Below are positions 43,333 through 54,774 of a DNA stretch of 64,000 nt, piece after piece; the stretch's first letter is position 1; each line of letters opens with the position of its first letter. Location: positions 8,387,563 through 8,451,562 of the forward strand of contig JAJEKV010000014.1 of the NCBI GenBank assembly GCA_021234155.1. The letters run 5' to 3'. The notes below the pieces were generated by a model. It was given only the letters and a program-made list of their open reading frames with translations, had not been told where the DNA came from and did no database searches. Origin of the DNA: Isoetes taiwanensis (lineage: Eukaryota > Streptophyta > Lycopodiopsida > Isoetales > Isoetaceae). Both the position numbers and the translations under genes were made by a program.

Positions 43333-45849
43333 TGTTGAAGGTGTACCTGGAAAACCTTCAACTTAATGGTTGAGAACCTCCAGGTTGCTTGAGGCAACCA
43401 ATCTGTGGCCAAATCCCTGCACAAATCAACTCAAACTAGCTTGTGAACAACCTGTCCCTAAACAAGAAAAAACTGTCTGCCAAAAATTATTTGCCAAATG
43501 AAGTGGGATGATTGGTTTTTGTTGAGAATATCTGCAATCGATGCTAAAGGGAATCCAGAAGATGCTTACAAAAGTCAGAGGCAAGTGGTTGACCAGAGGT
43601 AGGTGAAAAACAGCTTCCTGACTGGGTCAATTTTGGGTCAATAACCTTGGCAGAGAGCTAAAATTTGCAGATGAGAATTTATGAGGATATTTTTTAAATT
43701 TCTTTCTTTGACACTTTCAACCTAACCTAGAGGACACGTGCATCATGTAGAGACAACAGAAAGTATGCAATGATGTGTACAAATGCCATTTTTATGGATT
43801 TTTTGTGACAGTCTGTAACGGAGTTGAAGAAGAGGTTTTGGATTGTGGTTTTACACGACTTTTTAGCTTTTAAATGATGGAGTTGGCCTACAAGAGATGA
43901 AAAACAAGCTCTAGATGATTAAAAACTAGTGTAAAACACTATTTGACTAGACCTTTCTTGGTTTTTTGAGGAGTTTATCACTGGCTTGATGATGCAGTAT
44001 TGAACAAGCACTCCAGGCTGAGATTTTAGTTAAAAGACAACTTATACAAACCATAGTTGCGCTTCTTGTTGAGATTCAAACACTGCTACAACACAAGTTG
44101 AACCAGCAAGATTCGATCTTCAAAACATGATCTTCACCAACTTCAAATTTTCAGTCAAAGGAGCCTTCAAGAATTACAATGAGAGAATTTCCCAGTGATT
44201 TGACATGGAGAAATTCATAAAATGAAAGAAACAAATGTAATACATATCTTCAAATGATAATAAAGGACTTTATTGCACCAGATCTTCAAGAAATCTGACA
44301 CAAGGAGGCAATATAGGGCAAGCAGAGGTCATTCCCAACAGTAGCATGCTGGATTAGATCACTCAAGGCGCCAGGGTGCTCGAAAAATTTCTGAAACCTC
44401 AATGACCTCTTAAATTTGACAATTTCCGGTCAGTTCTTGATAAGGCAGATCGGTTTTTGCCTCTTCCGCCTGTAATTCACTTCTTGATCTGCAAGTCAAT
44501 CGGTTGTGGTGTAGTAATCATGATTTCTTCCTCAAAGTGAAGCCCCCTTTTCGAATAATCCCCTTTATCGTGGTCTTGCTCTTGTCTGATACTAACAAAT
44601 GAGTTTTCAACAATTTTTAGCGAGATTCTTGGCATCAAAGGGCTAAATCCGGCCGGTTTAATCATGATTTGCCAGTTGGTTGGGCTAATTTTTCGGATCT
44701 TGCCATGATTCTAGGGTTCTTCACGACAACGGATATATCCCACAGGCATTTGGCGATAAATAGGCTTGGTTCCACGCGGCTGAATATGGTTGGTTGGGGC
44801 GTGACATGGATTTTTGGGGGGTAATTTAAGCCAAATGTTAGCACAACTAGGGTAGGGCGCGCATCCCGAGAACCACTAAAACTAGGGCTAGATGTGGTCA
44901 AAATGAGAATCTTTGACCACCATTTTGCATGATTTTTCATGGGCTTTCAGATGGAAAAAACAAATTTTGAAAATAAGCAACTTCATTTTTGGGCCTTTTT
45001 TCCATGGTGTACAAGGACATGTGGCACATGGGTGATGACTAGGCAAATGGTGATGATGTGGCATGGTGAGGTGGAAGGCAAGGTGTCAAAGAAATTTTTC
45101 CCTAGGTAAAATCTTGATGAAGTGTGACAAGGTGTGGGTGACACGTGTTGGGTGAGTTGGTGATGATGTGGATGATGTGTGCATGACTTTTGAAGGTGAG
45201 GTGGCACTAGATATTGATTTCTTTCGACTAGTCAACTTTGGGCCTTTGGGATTTGATTTTTGACCCATACTTTGGTCTTGAATTGGTCATGTAATGGACT
45301 AGTGGAGCTTCTCTCCTCTTTCTTTCTCTTTTTTAGAGAGAGAGAGTGTGCTTCTAATGACTTGTCAAGTGCGTGGTCATGGATTATGATGTGTGTGTGA
45401 TGTACATGGTGCATATGTATGAAATATGTGGTGTGTGAGATTTTGCCCTAGGGAAAAAAACTTTGAGCCATGGACATGTGATGAATGAAATGAGGAATGG
45501 GTATGAAGAATGAGTATAGATGTGAGCAATGCCTTCTTGAGCCAATATCTCTAAGATAGTGTGAAAATCTCAAAAGGTGGCAAGACAACATACTTCTTTT
45601 GGGATCTTCCAATCTTTGACTAAGGGTCTTCTCTTTTTGACTTCCTTTCCAACCTTTGACTCAAGTCTTGCTTACTTTTGCTAACTTGAATGCTCCTTTG
45701 AATGTTCTCCATTGGTCTTCAACTTGGTGTAAAGATTTGTCTTCATACCTAAACAATGAGCTCCAAATAGAAATGCCTTGCAAATGTGTTTTGATCCTTT
45801 TGTGTTTTCTTGTGAAGTTGCTCTTACATGCTGCCACAAGGTGGCAGCA
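43333..45849 (-). repeat. 5' LTR (element orientation), 2,517 bp
   Basis: Direct repeat of 33442-35947. Small differences include a 6-bp TTTCTT-type insertion near 44523 and scattered substitutions. Confidence 0.95.
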
Positions 45850-46200
45850 GATATACATAGGGGGCAGATAGGTCAGCACCTGATGGATTTGGAGCTCATG
45901 TGTCGAACTGTTTCTATCGCTGTTAGGAATGTGCGTTTGTCTCTCAGTCAGCTTTTGGATTACTTGCAAGAGGTGCTCAATTCGCTTGAGTTGGAGGAGC
46001 TGCATGCATCGCAGAGGGAGAGGGGTATGCTGCGAGCACAGGTGAACATGACGAGAGGCGTCATGATGCGAGAGCTGCGAGAGATGGAGAGTATGAGGCG
46101 ACGGCATATGCGTGGCATGAGGGATGAAGAGAGGATGTTGAAAAGAGATGTGGCATGTGAATATGTTGTTGTGTGTCGTTGTGTTTGTTTGTGTTGTTAG
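45850..46200 (+). pseudogene. 3' part of the Rep-like gene beyond the retrotransposon
   Basis: The codons GAT-AT at 33437-33441 and the duplicated GATAT at 45850-45854 are the target site. Removing the element and one GATAT copy continues the frame without a break into HRGQIGQHLMDLELMCRTVS. That segment is helical and rich in E, R and M (LLDYLQEVLNSLELEELHAS, RRRHMRGMRDEERMLKRD), and ends at a TAG at 46200. AATAAATAAAGG near 46330 could serve polyadenylation. The frame seen before 45850 is chance read-through of the LTR. Confidence 0.7.
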
Positions 46201-46607
46201 TAGGGATGTTATGTGGGAGCGATGTGGCTTGGGTGTATGTGCACTAGTATGTTTGCACAGATGTACATATGGCTTTGGTTTGGTTTGTGAGTAGATGAAG
46301 CTTATGTGTATAAATGGAGGTTATGTGAATAAATAAAGGCTATAGTCTGCTTCAATGGATCTATTCTATTTAAGTTTTGACAATCGTTTTTATTTTGAAG
46401 TCAGTATTGGCCGTGGATGTGGAATATTCTATTGGATATGCTCACATCCAACGATAGCAATAAGGATGGCAATAACGATAGCAATAAGGATAACAATATA
46501 GTTTGCCCAATTCGTTTTGTATTTGGGAGGGTTCAGATTTTTCGTGCCTTGATTTCTATCGGAAAATGTCTTCTTACCGGATTAGCTGAGAGCTCTGGTG
46601 TGGCACA
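46201..46607. promoter_or_regulatory. Short intergenic region with the presumed ThrRS promoter
   Basis: Only 407 bp separate the end of the Rep-like frame from the ThrRS start. A small tandem repeat (GATAGCAATAAGGAT, near 46450-46495) lies inside. No TATA box can be assigned with confidence. Confidence 0.35.
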
Positions 46608-49600
46608 ATGGGGACGTTGTGCTCAGCTAGAGTGCACCGTCTATCCCTGCCAGCAGTTTGGTCCGTCGCATTTTCTTCTCATCGGCTCCCACCATCGTCC
46701 CCTACCAGAAGGTATGTGGTTAAATTGTGAAATTTGTTATCAAGTAAATTGTACTAATTTGTGCAGTTAGCCTTGGATGACTTACTTTGTTGATGCTGCT
46801 GCATTTATGGCAATTCAATGCTCATTTCCTCTAAGCCTATTTATTTCAGAATTCTGCCTACTGAAGTGCACAAAAAGTTGAATTCCCTGCTCTCCTTGAA
46901 CTTTAAATTTCCAAGATAAACACCATAAGAATTCCAGCTTTATCATGCGGGTGGAGTCTTATCTTCCAGGTTTAAATAATTGAGCAACCTAAACACGTAC
47001 CAATCAATGCATACATATCACAGCAGCTACCGTAATTCTGTTTCAAAGATGGCATCATATCGTAGCAGTTGTCAATAGCATTGTTATGCATCTTATCAGG
47101 CAATTGTTATGCATCTTATCAGGCAATAATCAAACCAAGAGTATGAGACACTAGAAATGGTTCAGTATGGAAAGTGCTTCCATTTCATGTGCAATGTCTG
47201 AACATATTGGTTATTTGCAGGCGGATACTCCTAAGAAGTTATGAGTCTCATGTCCAAGGGACTAAAATATCAGCATTCAAATTGTTCCCTGTAAAGGACA
47301 ACATAATGCACATAGATGGTGTCAAAGTTCGGGTTTTTGCATCAGTAGCAGAGACAACTCAATTAGCAGATACAGCTATGGACTCAGGGCGAGGCACTGA
47401 TGAAAAGAAAATTGCCCTGCCCACTAATGAGTCATCTGAGCACCTTCTTCGTGTACGCCACACGGTATGCTTGCAAGGATAGCCAAACTTTTCTTTCACA
47501 TTCTATTTGTAGAGTAACAAATCATTAATCTCCTTGTCTAAATATTTCTTTTGCATGTAATTTTCTGAGCTCTGCTTTTGGTGGCAGAGTGCACATGTGA
47601 TGGCCATGGCAGTGCAGAAGCTTTATCCGGATGCACAAGTTACGATAGGTCCATGGATTGAAAAAGGATTTTATTATGACTTTGACCTAAAGGTGCCACT
47701 AACAGAAAAGGAGCTGAAAAACATCAAGAAAGAAATGGTGAGTTAGATGGACATTCACCATTTCCAGTTTCTTTCAGCATTGTCTCTGATCTTTAACCAG
47801 TTATTTGTGAATTGGTTGATAACAAATAAAGAATAAAGGCATGATTCTCAACAATTGTGAGGTATCAAAATTATATAGACACGTGCATAGTTCCAAGGCT
47901 ATGGAAAAGGCTTTGGATTAATAAGGATGTGCGGAACAGTATGGAGAGGCTTCAAGTCTATGTCTTCTCAGTTGAAAATAACATCAAATATTATTGGATG
48001 GATTTTGGAAGCCTGAAATAGCTTTTTGTCTTATAAAGCTCGAAAAGCATAGTGCATGGAAGCTCACTTGTTTCAAATTTCCAGTATTGCCTTGGAATGC
48101 ACACAAAGATATCACAGGACGCATGATGTGGCTTGGATGCAGATAGCGTGCTGCAGAGCAATGGGATCACTTGGATACTGCATAATCCTTGTAAGAACGC
48201 CTACTGCGAACACAAGATCAGGACAAGAAATAGTGAGATAAAGAAGCGCTCCCACTAACTGCCTATAGAGGGTAACATCAAGTGTAAGAGTCTGCCCTTG
48301 TTTCATAAGGCATTAGTGCTGATTTACAGTCAACCATATGAGATTTGTTCAAGAGTCCACAAATATATTTGTGTTGAGTCAAAATGTTTGAGGAAACTTG
48401 GAAAAGAAACGGAAGATGCTAATATTGAGGAGAAAACAAGTAAAGAGGACAAATGGAGTAATGTCTTATATTAGACATTACTGATGCAGAGGCACCAAGA
48501 TGATGTGGCACCATCTGGTCCCATCATATGTAAATGATGAGTTAGAGTGAATGTTTCATACCTAACAAGCACTATTTAGAAACTTGAGTTCCAACTTCTT
48601 GAACAGAAATATGAGACATATTAGCAGTAAAATCTTGTAATGAAGGTGTCACTGGAGCTGATTGTCCTGCTGGGTTAGAAGAAGCTTTAGCTGTCTTAAG
48701 AGCTTGATCTTGAATATATTGTGCAATATTCGTTTGCAACCTTCTACAATCTTTGTAAAAATGACCTTTCTTCCCACAATGGTAAACAAATATAGGGATT
48801 ATTAGAAGAAGCTATAGAGGAGTTCTGTTCTGGAACAGAAGCAGAAATTGCATAATTGAAGATTGAGCATTCTGTACCTCAGAGTAATTTGCCTCTTCCA
48901 CATGATATTTCCTTATGTGCTTAGCTTCTGCCTTCATAGTTGCTGCTGCAACTGATCAAAGGTGATCTTAATATGTTTCTTCATCTCATGATGATTAGTG
49001 ATATACTCATAGTCTTTGAAGAAGCCGTTGATAGCATGAATAATAGGAGCAACGTCATCCATCATGTAGTACGACCAGCACAATAATACTTATCCAAAAA
49101 ACTTCAATTGATCAAGATATTCCCCCATCTTTGCGGAGTCCTGAAGCTTAAGCTTATCCATTTTCCTTTAAATAGCAATCTGTTGCCCAGCTCTTGTTTG
49201 AACAGAATTCTGCCCTTTGAATAGCAATCTGCACAAAATCCAAAGCCTGGTATAATGTTTTAGTAGTTTGAAGATCTCTTTAAATCATCAGAAACTGTAG
49301 CCTTAAGAAGAGTAAGAGCTGTAACATCTTTCTTTTTATCCTCTGGAGTAACAGGAGCCCAAGTAGATTCAAATACTACAGACAATTCATGGCTAACAAG
49401 ACCAATGTTAATGGCTAACAGGACCAATGTTAGCCATTAACATTAATGTTTACCATTAAATTTTTACCATCATCAGTACTTTTTACCATTAAGGTCATGT
49501 GTAATGTACTTCCAAGAATGGAAAGAAGCCATGATAGAACAATTTGAAAACAGAAACTGAACAAGAGAAAGTTGTCAGGCCAAGTGCGATTTTTTTGTCT

Positions 49601-52600
49601 ACTAGTCTATCTAAATGTCAATTCAGATGCACATTTTGCGGGGGCGGATTCTGTTGGATGGAAAGGCTGAATACTCAGCACACTTAATGTGCACATAGTT
49701 GAGCTGGTGGAGCGTTATGGCTTGAACTTTTAGCTAGTAAAATATTTATAGCCAGCCAAGCTTTAGAGTTTGACTTTAAACCTAATTTCGTCCGAGGGTC
49801 AGTTTCGGCAGTAGACATACATCCATTCAGTGAGCTAGTTTGAACCTCATCTGAATTTTGCATTTGGCTTTCTATATCTCTTATCACGGTGGCCATACAA
49901 GACATTTTCTGGACTCTGCCACATACAAACTCTAGTGCGAAAAGGAATTATTCTTTAAACAAATTTCTCCTTGTCAGAAAATATAACAAATGGACATAGT
50001 CGCATGGACTAATATCTGTATTTGCGCAGCTGCATAGTTCCCTTGATTACATTAGTTTTGCATTGTATGGTCTCATAGCTTCTAATAAGCAGTGCACTGA
50101 TGTGCTTACAGGATCGTATTATAAGCAGAAACCTGCCCCTTAGAAGGGAAGAAGTTTCAAGACAAGAAGCTGAAGCTCGCATCAAGTCAATCAATGAGCC
50201 ATATAAGCTTGAGATCTTGGAGAGTATCAATTCTGAACCAATCACTATTTATCACATAGGTAAAGCATGCCCTTTCCGGGGTGCTTGTTGAAACATTAGG
50301 AATCCACAGACTACTAGTTGTCATATCATTCTGACTACAACTAGAGGAACACCAAATTAAATAACTCTTTTGAAGCATTAGCTGGCTCGGCGTGACTTAC
50401 TTCAATATTAAGTCTTTCTATTGCGTTCACAATTGCCATTTTTCCTTTTGATCGAAATTAAAGCATTTAGATTGTCATTTTTAAGTTCTTTGTAATCATC
50501 AAAGGTGGCGATTTAGAAAACAACTCATTTGGTGAGTCAAAACATTGTGAGACATTATTTTGGTAACAAATGTTGATGCGCATTTCTTAGACTATCATAT
50601 TTGTTGTCTTCTGCTATACAGGTGATGAATGGTGGGATCTTTGTGCTGGGCCTCATGTTGAAAGAACAGGTGAACTTAATCGAAAGGCCATTGAGCTGGA
50701 GTCTGTAGCTGGTGCTTACTGGAGAGGGGATGAAAAGCGAGCAATGTTGCAGAGAATATATGGAACAGCATGGGAAACAGAGGAACAATTGAAGGCATAC
50801 CAAGTTCAGAAAGAAGAAGCAAAGCGACGTGATCATCGTCGGCTTGGGCAAGATCTCGATCTTTTTTCTATTCAGGTGACATTTCTTGGCCATATATCTC
50901 ATTTCCATTCTGAAATAAAGGTAGTGGTGAGAAGAGAAGTATAGTCACAAGTTGAATTAGTTGTCTAGGTTTCTGACAGAGTCTGATGTTCTTTCTTGCT
51001 TAAGACACCTTAATAGTGATGTCATGCAAGAAAGCAATACAAGCAGCAAAGCGGTTGTAGCAGCAGTTCCTCCTCTTTTTTCTCCTCTCCTCTCCTGTTC
51101 TTTTAACTCCTCTCCTTTAAATCCTGTCTAGAAATCTTATAGCTGTAAAACATCTTGAACTTTCAAAGATGCCTCTAATTCTGATAATCAATTGGTTTTG
51201 CCGGGATCATGTTAGTTGGTTTTGTATACTCCTCTTCTTTAACCAATCGGGATGAAAGTGATTTAACAAGATGATTTGTTTGATTGCAAGAGTACAGGAA
51301 GATGCAGGAGGTGGTTTAGTATTCTGGCATCCAAAAGGTGCATTGATCCGGCATCTCATAGAGAATTACTGGAAAGAGCTTCATTTGCAACGTGGTTATG
51401 AATTACTCTACACTCCACATGTTGCAAAGCTTGATTTGTGGAAAACGAGTGGCCATATTGACTTTTACAAGGAAAACATGTTTGATCAGATGGACATTGA
51501 GGAAGAGTTGTATCAGCTGCGGCCAATGAACTGCCCATTCCACATACAAATCTACAAGGACAAGTTACGTTCTTATAGAGATTTGCCAATAAGATATGCC
51601 GAGCTTGGGACTGTGTACCGTTATGAAAGGTCTGGTGCCCTGCATGGTTTGTTCCGTGTCAGAGGATTCACGCAGGTCAGGAGTTATTTATCCATCCTGC
51701 AAAATGCAATTAAAGAAACTAAAACCTATAACATAACAGGCACAGAGAAAGTATTCTAATCTTCTTTTCTGTTGCAGGATGATGCACATATATTTTGCCT
51801 CCCTGATCAGATCCGACCAGAAATTAGACGGGTTCTGGATATGACAGAAGAGATTCTTTCCCAGTTTGGTTTTAGGAGTTATGAAGTTAATCTTTCAACA
51901 AGGCCAGAGAAGTCTGTTGGCTGTGATGAAATCTGGGAAAGAGCTACTACAGCATTGAGAGAGGCACTTGAAGAAAAAGGGTGGGCATATGCAATTGATG
52001 AGGGTGGAGGCGCTTTCTATGGTCCCAAGATAGATTTGAAAATTGAGGACGCAATAGGAAGGAAGTGGCAGTGCTCCACAGTTCAGGTAAAAGAGTATAA
52101 TATTTGACAATATATAATTTGCTAAAAATCTTCAGAAAAACTGCATACCAGTAATGCAATTGCTTTGCCATTGCAAACTTTAAAACCAGCAGCTCGTGTA
52201 ATTCTATGTTGAAAATTCTTCTTGTCTGTGTTTATCTTTACCTACATTAGCTGCATTGCAGGTGGATTTCAACCTGCCTCAAAGGTTTAATATTTCTTAT
52301 GTGGACGCTGCCTCGGAGAAGCATCAACCCATTATGATACATCGGGCCATATTTGGTTCAGTTGAGCGGTTTTTTGGGATTTTGATTGAAAACTATGCTG
52401 GTGATTTTCCCTTGTGGATTACACCTGTCCATGCACGCTTGTTACCAGTCACAGATAACGAGGTAGGTTTGTTTATACTCCTCTCTGCGAATAATGCAAC
52501 TGAAAGTGCAATAAAATTTTGCAGGTTCCATATTGCAAGGAAGTAGTTGCCAAGTTGCGGGAACATGGTATACGTGCTGAGATCTGTTATGGGGAGCGTC

Positions 52601-52785
52601 TAGGAAAACTGATTCGAACAGCAGAAGTGCAAAAAATACCATTGATGGCAGTTGTTGGGCCAAAAGAAGTTGAAGCTCATACCCTCACTGTTCGAACAAG
52701 ACATGGTGGGGAGCTGGGAACGCTAACAGTTGAACAAGTAATGGAAAAAATCCTCAAAACAGTAGCCATTAGAGGTCTACTGTGA
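46608..52785 (+). CDS. Threonyl-tRNA synthetase, organellar type
   Basis: Nine exons join in phase: 46608-46711, 47221-47464, 47588-47737, 50112-50259, 50622-50875, 51298-51675, 51778-52086, 52262-52462 and 52525-52785. All have GT and AG borders, and together they encode 682 residues. The enzyme charges tRNA-Thr. The N-terminus [20 protein letters not shown], rich in S and R with no acidic residues, looks like a plastid/mitochondrial transit peptide. The editing domain has HTSAHVMAM (HxxxH) and [10 protein letters not shown]. The class II core has MNCPFH (zinc Cys), RVRGFTQDDAHIF (motif 2 and zinc His) and [15 protein letters not shown] (motif 3). The anticodon-binding domain ends with [12 protein letters not shown]. 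Exon order and length fit Arabidopsis EMB2761-like ThrRS, which I recall as organellar. No break is seen, and the gene appears functional. Confidence 0.95.
47080..47125. repeat. 23-bp tandem duplication in ThrRS intron 1
   Basis: ATTGTTATGCATCTTATCAG plus GCA occurs twice without a gap, at 47080 and 47103. Confidence 0.93.
48060..49560 (-). mobile_element. Ty1/copia remnant in ThrRS intron 3
   Basis: On the minus strand, 48306-48112 encodes [20 protein letters not shown], the RT/RNase H junction of copia elements. Segment 48800-48600 encodes a gag zinc knuckle ending [15 protein letters not shown], and [19 protein letters not shown] lies upstream, near 48950. Gag and the end of pol are thus only ~300 bp apart, so most of pol is deleted. 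Stops and frameshifts abound. The remnant accounts for much of the 2.4-kb intron and is antisense to the host gene. Confidence 0.8.
49561..50111. other. Remainder of ThrRS intron 3
   Basis: Intron DNA up to the acceptor TGCTTACAG. A short minus-strand frame (49905-49684) has no recognised product. Confidence 0.5.
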
Positions 52786-53940
52786 CACATTGGTATTGAA
52801 TGTTCTGGGTCATATTCATTACAACCCAAGTTTTGGGTTTCACAATGCTTATAAATTGGCGTCACAGCCATGATAGTTGTTAAGTATATAAATGGATACA
52901 TCAAATACAAATATATATTGATTCTTAGCATCTGGTCACAGATCCCAGCATTCTTTAGATGAGCAAAACTTTAATAACCGTGAAAATTTGGCCCAAAACG
53001 GCTTGTTTCTAAAAAGAACTTTCTATTGATTGGGTGCTGCCGGAGAATGGCCGGGGAAAGGCCAAATTTCAAGGTCATTAAGGGATAGAATTTCCACCTC
53101 ACAAAATTATATCTTCCATAATGGTTTGCCACCTAGAATTTAGTGCCATGAGAAACACTAGGGAGGAATAAGATAGCATAATGGTATGGCACTTAAAATT
53201 AGTGTCATGAGAAATAGTGGTGGATGCCGTTTGAGCACGGCTAGGGCGGCTAGGGCAGGCAGTTGTCGATTAGGGTTTGCACCCCCTTGATGACCTCTGC
53301 CCCTATTTTCGATTAGGGTCTGCAGCCCCTATTTTGATTGCTTGAATCATGATTTCATCATCAAATTGGTTGCATCATGATGTCTAATAATTTCTAGTAG
53401 AATGGTTGTAGGTATAGGTCCAATATCCAATCATCTAGAGTCTTTCAAGTGTGGGGAAAGTTTTTGTCCTTAATAGGAAAAATTCTTACTACTTTTGAGG
53501 GCATTCGGAATTTATAAATTCTAATCGGAAGCTTCCTGCAATTATTTCTTCAACCGGAAAATTTGGAATTTGATAAACTAAGGGTGAAATCACACTATAC
53601 GGGGTTCTCCAAGATGACGTGTCAACGAGGGTTAACCAAATTTCGTGGAAACTACCTGAAGCGATCACACCAAGCGAAAAGAACAGGCCACGCATCACGC
53701 CACGGCAGCCGAAATCCTGAGAACGCGGGAAACCAATCTGCAGCACCTGCGCTTGGATGGATTTGCCTCACGCGGGAAACCAATCTAACCAATCTGACGC
53801 ACCACGTCACAGAAATGGGATGACGTAGGACCGGAGATCACGGAGGGGCAGGCTCCTGTGCCCTTAACGTCCTTGGCCTCTGCATTTAGCCGTAGGATGA
53901 AATCCCAGCCGTCTATTCTAAGAGGTTATATCCAGTAACA
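52786..53940. other. ThrRS 3' flank and spacer
   Basis: No gene is supported. The stretch turns GC-richer after 53640. Open frames near 53489-53823 overlap on both strands and match nothing. Confidence 0.4.
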
Positions 53941-53953
53941 ATTTGGCCAAAAC

Positions 53954-53992
53954 TGTTATGTCCATAACAAGGATGTTATGTCCATAACATCC
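53954..53992. repeat. Two adjacent perfect palindromes
   Basis: TGTTATG-TC-CATAACA (53954-53969) is followed one base later by a 22-bp palindrome with arms GGATGTTATG and CATAACATCC (53971-53992). It could be a short inverted-repeat remnant. Confidence 0.85.
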
Positions 53993-54044
53993 TCTGTTGC
54001 CACGTGCTATTTTTTCTGGGTTGCACTCTGCCGTGGTAGATCGC

Positions 54045-54125
54045 AAAAGGCCGCCATAGCCAGGCCTCCGGCCTCCATAGCCAGACCTCCAAGTCATAGC
54101 CAGGCCTCTAGGCGGCCTCCAGGGG
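54045..54125. repeat. Short degenerate repeat CATAGCCAGGCCTCC
   Basis: CCATAGCCAGGCCTCC, CCATAGCCAGACCTCC and CATAGCCAGGCCTCTAGG follow one another with small spacers. Confidence 0.8.
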
Positions 54126-54302
54126 GCTTCTGGTGTATTCTTTCCCGATTTTAAAGTTCCAATCTCCGGTGTGGCTTCTCTGTTTTATAACAGAGCTTCT
54201 AGCAGCCAGAGCTATGCAGCAAGCAACCACCGCAGCTCCAGATCTAAATCTGTCTCGGAAGTTAAAGAACTGGCAATAAAGATGTTACAAACGAATGATT
54301 CT

Positions 54303-54475
54303 TAGCAAATCCGACTCACTTGTGCAAATCCGACTCCCCTGCCTGTTTAAATCCGCCTCCCCTGTGCAAATCTGAATCCCCTGCTCTCCCTGTGCAAATC
54401 CGAATCCTCTGCAATCCGCCTCCCCTGTGCAAATCCGAATCCCCTGTTCTGTTTAAATCCGGCTCCCTGCTCTCG
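54303..54475. repeat. Minisatellite, ~20-bp unit
   Basis: The phrase GTGCAAATCCGAATCCCCTG recurs about eight times with variants (CCGCCTCCCCTG, TTTAAATCCG). It gives a repetitive spurious peptide frame. Confidence 0.88.
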
Positions 54476-54637
54476 CTGCCTCACAAGTTCCATGTTCCGT
54501 TTTGAAAACAGAGAAAACAGAGACTTACATTTGACAAGACTTACATTTGGTTTATTTTTCTTGCCGGAATGCAGTGCAGGCTGCCAAGCTTGGCTATGGC
54601 GGCTCTGCCAAATGCCTCGGCCAAAGATGTTAAGGTC

Positions 54638-54774
54638 GATAACGTCCTCCCCTCGGCGTTATGGCCCATGAAAATGGCCTCGTGGCCATGTGGCCCACGG
54701 CCGAGGAATTTCCTGGGCCACATGGCCACGAGGCCATTTTCATGGGCCATAACGCCTCGTGGGAGGACGTTATC
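54638..54774. repeat. ~60-bp-arm foldback (inverted repeat)
   Basis: The arms start GATAACGTCCTCCC on each strand and share GCGTTATGGCCCATGAAAAT and GGCCTCGTGGCCATGTGGCC. The loop is about 15 bp. One small indel near the outer end is the main difference. It is a compact foldback element or hairpin. No target duplication is obvious. Confidence 0.92.

Larger units (their letters stand above)
33442..45849 (-). mobile_element. Complete 12.4-kb Ty3/gypsy LTR retrotransposon (Tat/Ogre-like)
   Basis: Two LTRs of ~2.5 kb (33442-35947 and 43333-45849) start TG and end CA, and the element is flanked by the 5-bp duplication GATAT (33437-33441, 45850-45854). Genes run on the minus strand: gag with three CCHC knuckles, protease, an RNase H-like domain, RT, a second RNase H with a lost catalytic residue, and integrase. 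The LTRs differ by a few percent or less where I compared them, so the insertion is fairly recent. Internal stops, frameshifts and a 1.56-kb retroposon in gag make this copy non-autonomous. Large LTRs and an extra RNase H suggest the Tat/Ogre group, but the domain order is unusual. I see no clear polypurine tract next to the 3' LTR. Confidence 0.95.

Noticed and set aside
45778-45849. N-terminal 24 residues of the frame ending at 46200
   Set aside because: They lie inside the LTR. The frame is open there by chance and the real coding begins after the target duplication.
54303-54475. Repeat array as a CRISPR-like locus
   Set aside because: Units are contiguous and degenerate without unique spacers, and the context is a plant nuclear genome.
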